The notes: a model not told the origin generated them from the sequence alone. Positions 1 to 8,329 are shown, numbered from the stretch's first letter. The stretch is 64,000 nucleotides of DNA from Sorangium aterium (GCF_028368935.1 NZ_JAQNDK010000005.1:744001-808000), one strand, 5' to 3'. A program made the numbers and translations.

Positions 1-135
1 AGCGAGCGCGTCTCGGCGATCCTCGCGCGCACCGCCGAGCTCGGCGCCAGAGGGGAACACGAGAAGTTCAAGACCACGGAGCGCTTCGACGGCACGACGA
101 GGAACCCCCACTGGCTGACGACCGCGAACCTCTGA
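1..135 (+). CDS. 3' end of an unidentified protein gene
   Basis: The window opens inside a reading frame that runs 44 codons to a TGA at 133-135. The tail is polar and ends in NPHWLTTANL. I do not recognise a family from this fragment. Codon use matches the neighbours, so it is probably the genuine C-terminus of a gene that begins upstream of the window. No function is proposed. Confidence 0.5.
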   Translation, partial: SERVSAILARTAELGARGEHEKFKTTERFDGTTRNPHWLTTANL

Positions 136-354
136 GCAGGAGCCCCGCGGGGCTCCCAACGCAAGGGGGCAAGCCTCGCAACGGACGTCGCCGCGCCGGC
201 GCCCTGCTCCTCCGCCGGCGCCCCGCGCGCGCCAGCCGCCGCACGTGCCCGAGCGTATGGATTTTTTAGCCCCACAAGAGAGAGCGCCGCCGACGACATC
301 GATCGGTTTTTGAACTACCGTCGCTTTCTCAGGAGAGTGAATGAATCAGGGTTG

Positions 355-410
355 CATGTCCGATATGGCCGGCTGCCTCGCCGCCCAGGCGCGAGCCCAT
401 GTCCGATATG
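355..410 (+). repeat. 13-bp direct repeat pair in the first intergenic region
   Basis: The 13-mer catgtccgatatg occurs at 355-367 and again at 398-410. It lies in the 136-711 gap, which has no convincing coding frame. Repeated short motifs of this kind occur near the ends of some insertion sequences, so this could be debris of an older mobile element next to the MITE-like element at 501-679. Nothing else in 136-354 is recognisable. Confidence 0.45.
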
Positions 411-500
411 CAGGGGGGCCTGGTCGAGCACGCGTCGGCCATGTCGTCCGGGCGTTGGGGCTCCTGCATGTCGATGTCCAGTGGTGCGGCGTGTCAATGA

Positions 501-679
501 ATCACGAACCTGTTCGACGACTTGACCAGGATGGTGGATGGCATGTTCTGCCCACTGCGATGTGGGATAAGACGCCCCTTGACTTACGGAACCCGTTTGC
601 TTGCACTATCCGCCCGAGTCGGTCTCCCTCCGCCACGCGGCGATTCGATCCTGGTCAAGTCGTCGAATAGGTTTGTGAT
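501..679. mobile_element. MITE-like element with 32-bp terminal inverted repeats and 8-bp target duplication
   Basis: The arms at 501-532 and 648-679 are inverted repeats of 32 bp with two mismatches; each arm has its outer end atcac/gtgat. The element is flanked on both sides by gtcaatga (493-500 and 680-687), as expected for an 8-bp target-site duplication. The 115-bp interior has no plausible gene. This is the structure of a non-autonomous miniature inverted-repeat transposable element. An 8-bp duplication fits several IS families (IS66, IS1595, IS256 among them), but the parent cannot be named from one copy. It ends 32 bp before the nitroreductase start and could carry or disrupt its promoter. 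Confidence 0.7.
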
Positions 680-711
680 GTCAATGAGAAGATCTGAAGA
701 GGCAGGCGGTC

Positions 712-1377
712 ATGGACGTCTATGAGGCAGTCAGGAGCCGACGGGCGGTGCGCGGATTCACCGACCAGCCCGTCTCGAGGGAAGTGCTGGAGCGCGTGCT
801 ATCCGCGGCGGCTTGGTCGCCATCCGGGTCGAACCTCCAGCCGTGGAACATCTACGTGGTGACCGGCGCGCCGCTGGCCGAGCTCAAGAAGCTCGCCGTT
901 GAGCGCGTGGCTGCAGGCGACCCCTGGGACGAGCGGGAGTACGAAATGTACCCGACGGGGCTGAAGTCGCCGTACAGAGAGCGCCGGTCCGCCTTCGGCA
1001 GGGAGCGCTACGCCTCGCTCGGCATTGCTCGCGAGGACTGGGAGGCGCGGCAGAGGGCCGCGATCGCGAACTGGGACTGTTTCGGCGCGCCCGCCGCCCT
1101 GTTCTGCTACATCGACCGCGACGTGGGCCCGGCCCAATGGGCCGACACCGGGATGTATCTGCAGACCGTCATGCTGCTGCTGCGCGCCGAAGCGCTGCAC
1201 AGTTGCCCGCAGATGGCGTGGTCGCAGGTTCGCAAGACCGTCGCGCAGGTCCTGTCATCCCCGGACGGGCTCATCCTCTTCTGCGGCATGTCGATCGGCT
1301 ACGAGGACCCCACGGTCGGTTACACCCGTACGGGCCGGGCGCCGCTCGACGAGACAATCAAGTTCGTCGACGGTTAG
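712..1377 (+). CDS. nitroreductase family FMN-dependent oxidoreductase
   Basis: The 221-residue protein has the usual length and layout of the nitroreductase/FMN reductase superfamily. An N-terminal SRRAVRGF segment supplies the basic residues that bind FMN phosphate. It is followed by the family motif WSPSGSNLQPWNIYVV (about residues 35-50) and a C-terminal GMSIGYEDP segment. Such enzymes are homodimeric cytoplasmic flavoproteins that reduce nitro groups, quinones or enones with NAD(P)H; the substrate cannot be read from sequence. The ATG lies within tcATGgacgtc, just downstream of a MITE-like element. The gene converges on the kinase at 1402-3018 and appears monocistronic. Confidence 0.93.
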   Translation: MDVYEAVRSRRAVRGFTDQPVSREVLERVLSAAAWSPSGSNLQPWNIYVVTGAPLAELKKLAVERVAAGDPWDEREYEMYPTGLKSPYRERRSAFGRERYASLGIAREDWEARQRAAIANWDCFGAPAALFCYIDRDVGPAQWADTGMYLQTVMLLLRAEALHSCPQMAWSQVRKTVAQVLSSPDGLILFCGMSIGYEDPTVGYTRTGRAPLDETIKFVDG

Positions 1378-1401
1378 TTCGCGCTCTTCAGGGACCGGAC
1401 A

Positions 1402-3018
1402 CTAGAAGCCGAAGGTCGGATCCTTCTCGGAAGTGCCCTTGTTGGAGGGCGCAGCCTGGGAAGGCCGCCTCGCCGGCGGAGGCGCCGACGGACGTGTCGA
1501 TCTGAGCGTGGCCCTCGCCGAGCCGGAGGGGGGAGCGGGTGAGGGAGCTGCCGACGCGGCGTCTGCGCCCGCCGGGGCCGACGAAGCCGACGTGGCGGGG
1601 ACGGCGCTCTCGTCCGGGGGAGGCGGGGAAGGCACCTCCTCCACCCGCGCCGGCGCTGCGGCGGATCCCGGAGCGTGGGGCGGAGACGCCGCCGCAGGGG
1701 CAGCGGTGACCTCGGGAGCAGGCGAGCGAAGCAGGACGACGGCGGCGATCCCCAGGCCGACCACGAGTACGCTGGCAGCCACGGCGAGCGCCGCTCGCGA
1801 CGGGGCGCGACGATCCACGGGCGGGGACAGCGCACCTCCCACGGCCTCCAGCGTGCCGCTGGCGGTCAGCGTGCCGCCCGCGGCCAGCGTGTCGCCCGGG
1901 CCCCCCACGCCTCCCGGGACCTGGGTGCGGTCCGCCACGACCGTCCCGCCCGCCGCCAGCGTGCCGCCGGCGGTCACCGCGTCGTCCAGGGCCACGGTGC
2001 CACCCCCGACGGCCTGCGCGACGCCGTGAGCCTGCGCGACGCCGTGAGCCTGCGCGATGCCGAGAGCCTGCGCGATACCGTGAGTCGGCGCGCCGCCGTG
2101 AGCCGGCGCGACGCCCTGAGCCAGCGCCTCGGTCGAATCCAGCGAGTCGCGCGAGTCCGGCACCACCCCGCTGCGCTGCACCGCCGCGGCGAACGCGCGG
2201 GCGAGCTCGCTCGCGCTCTGGAACCGCTCCGCGGGCTCGCGCTTGAGCGCGCGCTCCAGGAAACGATCCAGCTCGGGCCAGAGGTTCGGCGCGAGCTGCG
2301 AGGCGACCGGAATGTCGCCCGTGCAGATCTCCACGAGCACGTCGCCGAGCTCTTCGCCGGGGAAGGGCAGCTGGCCCGTGAGGCACTGGAAGATGATCAC
2401 GCCGAGCGACCAGAGATCGCTGCGGAAGTCGATCGTCTTGCTCCGGCGCACCTGCTCCGGGCTCATGTAGTGCGGCGAGCCGATGAGCGTGCCGGTCTTC
2501 GTCGCGTCGGCGGCCAGCCCGGTGCCGGTCGACTTGGCGACCCCGAAGTCGAGGATCTTGACGATCTCCTCGCCCTGCCGCGCGAGGAAGATGTTCGCCG
2601 GCTTGAGGTCGCGGTGGATGAGCCCCACCTCGTGCGCGCGGCGGAGCGCCTTGCTCACCTGGCTCACGATGCCGAGCAGCTCCTCCGGCTCGAGGCGCCC
2701 GTGGCGCGCGAGGTACGCCGCCAGGTCCTCGCCTTCGAGCAGCTCCATGGCGAGGTAAGGCGTGTCGCCCTCGAGGCCGTAGTCGTAGACGTGGACCACG
2801 TTGGGCGTCCGGAGCTGGGCCGACGCCTTCGCCTCCCGCTCGAACCGCGCGCGCGCGACGGGGGAGTCGGCGTGCTGCGGCATCATGAACTTGAGCGCGA
2901 CCTCGACGTCGAGATGGAGGTGCCGGGCCACCCAGAGGAAGCCCATGGCGCCGCCCGACAGCGGCCGCTCCAGGCGATACTTCCCACCGACGACGCTCCC
3001 CGCTTCAAGCGACAGCAT
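1402..3018 (-). CDS. membrane-anchored Ser/Thr protein kinase with repeat-rich linker
   Basis: The 538-residue protein starts with a complete Hanks-type kinase domain (about residues 13-285). Visible are a Gly-rich loop LSGGAMGF, the ATP lysine in VALKFM (K43), HRDLKPAN (135-142), DFG (157-159) and the substrate-loop motif SPHYMSPEQ. After it come six-residue HGVAQA-type repeats, then AGGTL/AGGTV repeats, then a single hydrophobic helix near residues 405-430 and an Ala/Pro/Ser-rich tail. This is the bacterial PknB-like topology: cytoplasmic kinase, one membrane span, outer sensor or wall-facing tail. The tail has no recognisable PASTA domain. Kinase function is nearly certain; the signal and substrates are unknown. 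Confidence 0.93.
   Translation of the reverse strand: MLSLEAGSVVGGKYRLERPLSGGAMGFLWVARHLHLDVEVALKFMMPQHADSPVARARFEREAKASAQLRTPNVVHVYDYGLEGDTPYLAMELLEGEDLAAYLARHGRLEPEELLGIVSQVSKALRRAHEVGLIHRDLKPANIFLARQGEEIVKILDFGVAKSTGTGLAADATKTGTLIGSPHYMSPEQVRRSKTIDFRSDLWSLGVIIFQCLTGQLPFPGEELGDVLVEICTGDIPVASQLAPNLWPELDRFLERALKREPAERFQSASELARAFAAAVQRSGVVPDSRDSLDSTEALAQGVAPAHGGAPTHGIAQALGIAQAHGVAQAHGVAQAVGGGTVALDDAVTAGGTLAAGGTVVADRTQVPGGVGGPGDTLAAGGTLTASGTLEAVGGALSPPVDRRAPSRAALAVAASVLVVGLGIAAVVLLRSPAPEVTAAPAAASPPHAPGSAAAPARVEEVPSPPPPDESAVPATSASSAPAGADAASAAPSPAPPSGSARATLRSTRPSAPPPARRPSQAAPSNKGTSEKDPTFGF
2012..2128 (-). repeat. 18-bp tandem repeats in the kinase juxtamembrane linker
   Basis: About six and a half degenerate copies of an 18-bp unit (gcctgcgcgacgccgtga on the + strand) sit inside the kinase gene. 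On the coding strand they encode the hexapeptide HGVAQA and variants. The period is a multiple of three, so copy-number change would preserve the frame and only alter linker length. Copies diverge toward the 3' side of the + strand, which suggests an older array with recent duplication of the HGVAQA units. Confidence 0.75.
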
Positions 3019-3239
3019 GCGATCGAGCCTTCCGCGTCCCAGCGTCCGTCCGTTCGGGCCTCCGCGGTCTAGCAGAGGCCGGGCCCCATGTCGCGCGTCT
3101 TACAGCGGCCGGCATCTCGTCCCATCATGCCACGGGCCCGGCGGCGCGACGAAGGCCGAGCGCAAGCGGGCTGCTGTCGCATCTTCTCCTCCCTGCATCG
3201 GCAGGCTGCTCCCAGGCCCTCCGGGCGCTCCGCGGCATC

Positions 3240-3614
3240 AAGGCGAGGGGTCGATGTCGCTGAAGAGGGAGAAGCCGTTCTCGCCCAGGTGGCCCAGGGC
3301 ATCGTTCCTGCGAATACAATATTAGTGAAATTCTCGCTGTTCAGGCGCTCGGGGCCCGCCGAACCCCGACGTCGATGCAGCCCAGAGCGAGCTGCCGTGC
3401 TCGTCCGTGACACGGGCCAGCGCGCTGCGTGCGCAGGAGCTCGATCCCCAGCGTCGATGTCCACGCCTTCGACCGCCGCGTCCTTCGCGCTCTCCCGCGG
3501 TACGCGCACGCGCACCCCGAACATCCCCCCGACGAACTGCCACTCTCCTATCCATCGATTCGCACCCCCAAGCCGCAGCGGCGCAGCGCTGAAGACACGA
3601 TTTTTGAACGACAT
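3240..3614 (-). pseudogene. possible decayed gene in the 3019-3727 gap
   Basis: The gap between the kinase and the nuclease gene has no intact convincing CDS. On the minus strand protein-like stretches appear in different frames: WIGEWQFVGGMFGVRVRVPR near the 5' end, then VTDEHGSSLWAAS in a second frame, then ALGHLGENGFSLFSDIDPSP ending in TGA in another. This pattern suggests one small gene broken by several indels. It could equally be chance, since GC-rich DNA has long open frames. No family is recognised. An AT-rich patch at about 3305-3340 is the only other notable feature of the gap. Confidence 0.25.
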
Positions 3615-3727
3615 CGATGAGGAGCATGTAATGGCCCGATTCTTCTCCTCCCCATACGCGACGTCACTCTGCGTCGCTTCGTAAAATCAGCCTGCACCAC
3701 GCGAAAATTGGCTTGCTGGCACGCTCG

Positions 3728-4729
3728 ATGAATCCCATCCTCGTCACCGCATCAATGCGCAGCAGATTTGACGCCTTCTGCAAGAGCGTCCTGCGCGAGA
3801 CCCTCGGTCTCGTCGGCGGCGCCAACACTCAGGTCGAGGTCATCGCAACTTCCCAGACCATGGACATCTGGTACGTGCCCGATCCCGCCCGCGCCGCGTT
3901 GCGCGCAGAGCTCGGCCTGCTCGGCGAGCTCGCGGCAGAGCCCTGTCAGTTCGAGCCCTTCCACGACACCCCCGGTCCGGCCGAGCTGCGCGGCTGCGTC
4001 CGCAAGCAGCTCCACTGGCATCATGAGCTCGAGCGCCGCGCCGGCGGCGCCGTGCCCTTCCCGCGGCTATGCGTCCTCAGCAGCGGCCGGCCCGCCACCG
4101 TGCTCGACGCGTTCGGCTTCGACCCGGTGCCCGGGCGCCCCGGCCTGTACCGGGCCGCGCCGGGATGGCGGATCGACCTCGTTGTCATCGCCGAGCTGCC
4201 GCGCACCCGAGACACCCTGCTGCTGCGCCTGCTCGGCGCGCGCGCCGTGCTCCGGGATGCCATTCGTGAGCTCATCGCCCTGCCCGACGACGCCTGGGAG
4301 AAGGGCATCGCCCTGCCCTGGCTGTTAAGATTGCGCTTCGAGGTCCCGGCTGAGCCCTCGGCGCGCACCGCGGAAGACGCGGAGGAGGAGGAGATCGTGA
4401 CGGAAGTTCAGCAGTGGTTCGAGCAGCTCAAGCAATCCCTCCGCGACGAGGCGCGCAGGGAGGGCCTTACCGAGGGACGCAAGGAGGGCCTCCAGGAGGG
4501 GCGCAAGGAGGGCCTCCAGGAGGGGCGCAAGGAGGGCCTCCAGGAGGGGCAGCTCCGGGTGCTGGCGAGGCAGTTCGAGAAGAAGCTGGGCCGACCGCTG
4601 ACCGAGATGGAGCACTCCGTGTTGGCTGAACGGTTCGAGCGCCTGGGCGCCGATCGCCTCGACGATGCAAAGCTGGCACTCCCGCCCGAGGCGCTCGCCG
4701 CTTGGCTCGCGGACCCGGCGGCACGCTGA
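3728..4729 (+). CDS. Rpn/PD-(D/E)XK nuclease-like protein with C-terminal EG repeats
   Basis: The protein has about 333 residues from the ATG at 3728; a TTG five codons upstream is in frame but less likely. The N-terminal half begins with a helix carrying SRFDAFCKSVLRETL and resembles the Rpn-like 'recombination-promoting nuclease/putative transposase' proteins that are multicopy in myxobacteria and cyanobacteria. The C-terminal third has the signature of these families: a charged helix with RKEGLQEG repeats, then LARQFEKKLGRPL. I do not see a clear D-ExK catalytic triad, so nuclease activity is not established. The gene stands alone after a roughly 700-bp gap. Confidence 0.6.
   Translation: MNPILVTASMRSRFDAFCKSVLRETLGLVGGANTQVEVIATSQTMDIWYVPDPARAALRAELGLLGELAAEPCQFEPFHDTPGPAELRGCVRKQLHWHHELERRAGGAVPFPRLCVLSSGRPATVLDAFGFDPVPGRPGLYRAAPGWRIDLVVIAELPRTRDTLLLRLLGARAVLRDAIRELIALPDDAWEKGIALPWLLRLRFEVPAEPSARTAEDAEEEEIVTEVQQWFEQLKQSLRDEARREGLTEGRKEGLQEGRKEGLQEGRKEGLQEGQLRVLARQFEKKLGRPLTEMEHSVLAERFERLGADRLDDAKLALPPEALAAWLADPAAR
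4478..4549 (+). repeat. three perfect 24-bp tandem repeats encoding RKEGLQEG
   Basis: Three identical units occupy 4478-4501, 4502-4525 and 4526-4549, each coding the octapeptide RKEGLQEG, preceded by a diverged copy (TEGRKEG region). Exact identity at the DNA level points to recent expansion by slippage or unequal recombination. The repeat extends a charged coiled-coil-like segment of the nuclease-like protein. Confidence 0.9.
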
Positions 4730-4992
4730 GACAGATCCGTCGTTCGCCGACGGTGTCTACGCTTCCGTCGCGGGGCTCGACGCGGCCGCGCGCCGAAGCG
4801 ACGATCGCCGTGCCGTCAGCGGTGACAGGCCCACGGGGCCTCCGGCGCGGGTCGGGCTCCGCCGCTCGGGCTCCGCAGGGCCATCGGCGAGCCCGAGGAC
4901 GAGCCCGCCCAGCAGCAAGGACCCGAGGCGCACGCCCTCGGCGTCTCGCGCGGAGGCGTAACTGCGGCGTCCGGTACTAAGCTGCGTGCGCC

Positions 4993-7299
4993 ATGGTCGA
5001 CGCTTCCCCCATCACCGCCGTCCTGGGCCCGACCAACACCGGCAAGACCCACCGCGCCATCGAGCGCATGCTCTCGCACGACTCGGGCATGATCGGCCTG
5101 CCGCTGCGCCTGCTCGCGCGCGAGGTCTACGACCGCGTGACCACCCGGGTCGGCGAGGCCCGCGTCGCGCTCGTGACCGGCGAGGAGAAGCGCGTCCCGA
5201 GGCGGCCGGACTACTGGGTGTGCACCGTCGAGGCGATGCCGGTCGATCTGGAGGTCGACTTCCTGGCCATCGACGAGATCCAGCTCGCCGCGCACGACCA
5301 GCGCGGCCACGTGTTTACCGAGCGCTTGCTCCTCTCGCGCGGCCGGCGGGAGACCTGGTTCCTGGGCGCCGACACGATGCGGCCGCTCGTGGCCGAGCTC
5401 GTGCCGACCGCCAGCATCGTCCAGCACCCGCGCCTCTCGCGGCTCGCGAGCGCCGGGGCCGGTAAGCTCTCGCGGCTGCCGCCGCGCAGCGCCGTCGTCG
5501 CGTTCTCGACCCCGCAGGTCTACGAGATCGCCGAGCGGCTGCGCGCGCAGCGGGGCGGCGCGGCCGTGGTGCTCGGCGCGCTCTCGCCGCGCACCCGCAA
5601 CGCGCAGGTCGCCCTCTTCCAGTCGGGCGAGGTCGACTACCTCGTCGCCACCGACGCGATCGGCATGGGGCTCAACCTCGACGTGCGCCACGTCGCGTTC
5701 GCGGCGCTCCGCAAGTTCGACGGGCGCGCCGTGCGCGACCTCGACCCCGCCGAGCTCGCGCAGATCGCCGGCCGCGCGGGCAGGCACCTCGCGGACGGGA
5801 CCTTCGGCACCGTCGCGCCGCTGTCGCTCCCCGACGGCGTGGCCGCCGCGATCGAGGCGCACAGGTTCCCGCCGGTGCGGAGGCTGCTCTGGCGGAGCAG
5901 CGAGCTCGACATGAGCTCGATCGACGCGCTCCTCGGGTCGCTCCGGGCGCGCCCGCGCGCCCGCTCGCTGAGGCTCGTCGACGACGCGGAGGACACGGCC
6001 GCGCTGGCGAGGCTCGCCGAGGACCCGGAGGTGCGAGCGCGCGCGCGGGGTGAAGAGGCGGTGGGGCTCCTCTGGGAGGTCTGCCGCATCCCCGACTTCC
6101 GCAAGCTCCTGTTCGAGTCGCACGTCGCGCTCCTCGCCGAGATCTACGGGCAGCTCTCGGGCCCGAGCGCGGCGCTCGACGCGGGCTGGATGGCCGCCCG
6201 GGTGGCCGAGATCGACGAGGTGGGCGGCGACATCGACACGCTGATCACGCGGATCGCGTCGATCAGGACGTGGACGTACATCTCGAACCACGCGCGCTGG
6301 GTCCGCGACGCGGCGGCGTGGCAGGAGCGCACGCGGGCGATCGAGGATCGCCTGAGCGACGCGCTCCACGAGCGGCTGGTGCAGCGCTTCGTCGAGCGGG
6401 GCGGCGGGGCGGCGCGCCGCTTGCGGGCGGCGTCGGGCGCGCGGTCGTCGCCGGGCGCGCGCCGGGAGGAGGCCGAGCCGCCGGCGGTGGCGGAGGGGCA
6501 CCCGTTCGCGCCGATCGCGGCGCTGCGGGCCCGGCTCGCGCCGGGGCCTGCCGCGCCGGCGCCCGAGGACGACCGGGCGCGCTGGGTCGAGGCGCTCGTG
6601 GGGGCGCCGCACGAGCGGTTCTCGGTCGACGTGGGCGGGCGGATCTTCGACGGCGAGCGGCTGCTCGGGCAGCTCGCGCGCGGCCCGACGCTGCTCCTGC
6701 CCGACGTGCGGCTCGCCGCGCTCGAGGACCTCGGCGCGGGGGCGCGCTCGCGCGTGCTCCGGCGGCTCGTGGCGTTCGCGCGCGATCTCGTCGAGGCGCT
6801 GCTCGCGCCGCTGCGCGCGCCCGAGGTGCGCGCGCTGCCGGCCGCGGCGCGCGGGATCGTCTACCAGCTGGAGCAGGGGCTCGGGACGGCGGCGGCGCGC
6901 GACGCCGAGGAGCAGGTCGCGGAGCTCGCGCCGGAGGGCCGGGCGCTGCTCGCGGCGCACGGCATCGAGGTGGGCGAGCGCGTGCTCTACGTGCAGCCGC
7001 TGCTCCGGCGCGGCGCGCTGGAGCGCCGCCTCGCGCTGTGCGCCGCCTGGTTCGACCGCGGCCGGGTGCCCGCGTGCCCGCCGCCCGGCGCGGTGTCGAT
7101 GGCGGTCGCGAAGGGCGTGGATCCGCGGGCGTACGCGGCGATCGGCTACCCGGTGTTCGGGACGCGGGCGCTCCGCGCGGACGTGGCGGAGCGGGTGCTC
7201 CGGGCGCTCGCGAGCGGCGAGCCGGCGGAGCGGCTCTCGGGCTGGATGGGGTGCCCCGCGCGGGAGGCGCCGAGGGTGGCGGCGTCGCTGCTGGGGTAG
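4993..7299 (+). CDS. SUV3-like superfamily 2 RNA helicase
   Basis: The protein is 768 residues with an SF2 core in its first 300 residues. Motif I is GPTNTGKT, motif II DEIQ (a DExH variant), the SATDAIGMGLNLDV region is motif V-like, and motif VI is QIAGRAGRHL. Together GPTNTGKTH, DEIQ and GMGLNL are characteristic of the mitochondrial Suv3 helicase and its alphaproteobacterial relatives, which act in RNA turnover. The C-terminal half, about 450 residues rich in Ala and Arg, is poorly conserved and may carry accessory RNA-binding elements. The gene stands alone, 263 bp after the nuclease-like gene; I see nothing functional in that gap. A short hairpin with a T-run follows the stop. Confidence 0.88.
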   Translation: MVDASPITAVLGPTNTGKTHRAIERMLSHDSGMIGLPLRLLAREVYDRVTTRVGEARVALVTGEEKRVPRRPDYWVCTVEAMPVDLEVDFLAIDEIQLAAHDQRGHVFTERLLLSRGRRETWFLGADTMRPLVAELVPTASIVQHPRLSRLASAGAGKLSRLPPRSAVVAFSTPQVYEIAERLRAQRGGAAVVLGALSPRTRNAQVALFQSGEVDYLVATDAIGMGLNLDVRHVAFAALRKFDGRAVRDLDPAELAQIAGRAGRHLADGTFGTVAPLSLPDGVAAAIEAHRFPPVRRLLWRSSELDMSSIDALLGSLRARPRARSLRLVDDAEDTAALARLAEDPEVRARARGEEAVGLLWEVCRIPDFRKLLFESHVALLAEIYGQLSGPSAALDAGWMAARVAEIDEVGGDIDTLITRIASIRTWTYISNHARWVRDAAAWQERTRAIEDRLSDALHERLVQRFVERGGGAARRLRAASGARSSPGARREEAEPPAVAEGHPFAPIAALRARLAPGPAAPAPEDDRARWVEALVGAPHERFSVDVGGRIFDGERLLGQLARGPTLLLPDVRLAALEDLGAGARSRVLRRLVAFARDLVEALLAPLRAPEVRALPAAARGIVYQLEQGLGTAAARDAEEQVAELAPEGRALLAAHGIEVGERVLYVQPLLRRGALERRLALCAAWFDRGRVPACPPPGAVSMAVAKGVDPRAYAAIGYPVFGTRALRADVAERVLRALASGEPAERLSGWMGCPAREAPRVAASLLG

Positions 7300-7307
7300 G
7301 AGCTGCC

Positions 7308-7330
7308 TGAGGTAATTCCTCGTTTTTTTT
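7308..7330 (+). terminator. short hairpin plus T8 tract after the helicase gene
   Basis: GAGG-taatt-CCTC forms a 4-bp stem (5 bp with a T-G pair), immediately followed by g and eight T residues. Its position a few bases after the helicase stop suits intrinsic termination. The stem is short, so efficiency is uncertain. Confidence 0.5.
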
Positions 7331-7463
7331 GCTTTGAATTGGCCGGATTTGAGAGATTAGATTCTAAGTTCGGCTTGATGTTGTGCGAAGATTCAAGCTT
7401 ATTATCTAGATTCAGCCGACTTTTGTCTTGTTTGTTGACCAGGATGTCTCGCTGCCCTGGGCA

Positions 7464-7512
7464 CCCGGGCTCACAACTGCGGCGGTCCCCACGCCCGCCT
7501 TAAAAAACGAGG
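7464..7512 (+). promoter_or_regulatory. candidate preQ1-I riboswitch controlling the queuosine-precursor transporter
   Basis: Just before the transporter start is a stem CGGGC (7466-7470) with GCCCG (7493-7497) enclosing a 22-nt C-rich loop. It is followed by an A-rich tail ttaaaaaacgagg (7500-7512) that contains the likely ribosome-binding site. A short stem-loop followed by an A-rich strand that folds back into the stem groove and occludes the SD is the architecture of class I preQ1 riboswitches. These commonly sit before queuosine biosynthesis and YhhQ-type transport genes. The downstream gene is exactly such a transporter. The match is by eye; a covariance-model search would settle it. 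Expected behaviour is repression of translation when preQ1 is abundant. Confidence 0.6.
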
Positions 7513-7520
7513 CGATTCTC

Positions 7521-8207
7521 ATGTCCGAATTGTCGTCCAGGAGCGCGAGCCAAGATCTGGCGAACGCCGTCAGACCGGCGGCCATCATCGTCATCTCGCT
7601 CTATATCGCGGCGCAGCTCATCAGCCAGATCGCAAGCCTCAAGATCGGCGTCGTCTTCTCGCTGGCCGTGGACATGGGGACCTTCATCTATCCCCTTACC
7701 TTCACCTTGCGGGACATGGTCCACAAGACCATCGGCAAGCGCGGCGCCCAGACGCTGATCCTTTGCGCCGGCGGGGTCAATCTCCTGATGGCCCTCTATC
7801 TCCTCTGGGCCGCACAGGTGCCGTCCGACCCGTCCTGGGGGCTCGGCGAGCAGTTCTCGGCGATCCTGAGCCCGGTGTGGCGAATCGTGTTCGCGAGCAT
7901 CGTCGCGGAGGTCGTGAGCGAGCTGCTGGACACCGAGGTTTTTCATCGGGTTCGCGAGGCCTATCTGAGAAAAGCGGGCCCCAGGCGCCAGTGGCTCGCG
8001 GTCCTCGCGAGCAACGCGGTCAGCGTTCCGGTCGACAACCTGCTGTTTTGCTTCGGCGCCTTTGCCTTTGTGCTGCCGTTCGACGTGATCCGGCAGATCT
8101 TCGCCATCAATCTGGCGACCAAATTCGCCATGACCCTGATAAGCCTGCCTGGCATCTATCTCGTGCCCGAAAAGAAGAGCGAGGACGCCCCCGAGCCGCA
8201 GGCATAG
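7521..8207 (+). CDS. yhhQ: queuosine precursor transporter, YhhQ/VUT (DUF165) family
   Basis: From ATG 7521 the protein has 228 residues, typical for the family. I chose this start over the longer frame from 7428 because a cgagg SD lies 8 nt upstream and the extra N-terminus would be encoded by the riboswitch. About six membrane segments are visible, starting AAIIVISLYIAAQLI. The family motif region FIYPLTFTLRDMVHKTIGKRGA follows, and a later SNAVSVPVDNLLF. YhhQ proteins import preQ0 or preQ1 for queuosine modification of tRNA. Hydrophobic content, length and the candidate preQ1 switch all agree. It appears monocistronic. Confidence 0.9.
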   Translation: MSELSSRSASQDLANAVRPAAIIVISLYIAAQLISQIASLKIGVVFSLAVDMGTFIYPLTFTLRDMVHKTIGKRGAQTLILCAGGVNLLMALYLLWAAQVPSDPSWGLGEQFSAILSPVWRIVFASIVAEVVSELLDTEVFHRVREAYLRKAGPRRQWLAVLASNAVSVPVDNLLFCFGAFAFVLPFDVIRQIFAINLATKFAMTLISLPGIYLVPEKKSEDAPEPQA

Positions 8208-8329
8208 CTCCGCGGTTTGCGGGAGATCGAGCAACGGTCCGCTCGCCACAGGTCCAGGCCTTCCATCCTGGCTTCGCCTCCGGCAGCGCTACCGTGGCGG
8301 TCTCGAGCTCGCTGGGGTCTGCCCACTGC

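Noticed and set aside
4757-4933. 58-codon minus-strand frame with a hydrophobic LGSLLLGGLVLGLA segment
   Set aside because: It needs a GTG start without an SD and the remainder is Arg/Ser/Ala-rich; it is likely chance in GC-rich DNA.
4816-6960. 714-codon open frame antisense to the SUV3 helicase
   Set aside because: Arg/Ala/Asp-rich composition with no domain; it is the antisense shadow of a gene with strong third-position GC bias.
7428-7520. Extended N-terminus for the YhhQ transporter
   Set aside because: This segment would be encoded by the candidate riboswitch, and the internal ATG at 7521 has a well-spaced SD and gives the usual family length.
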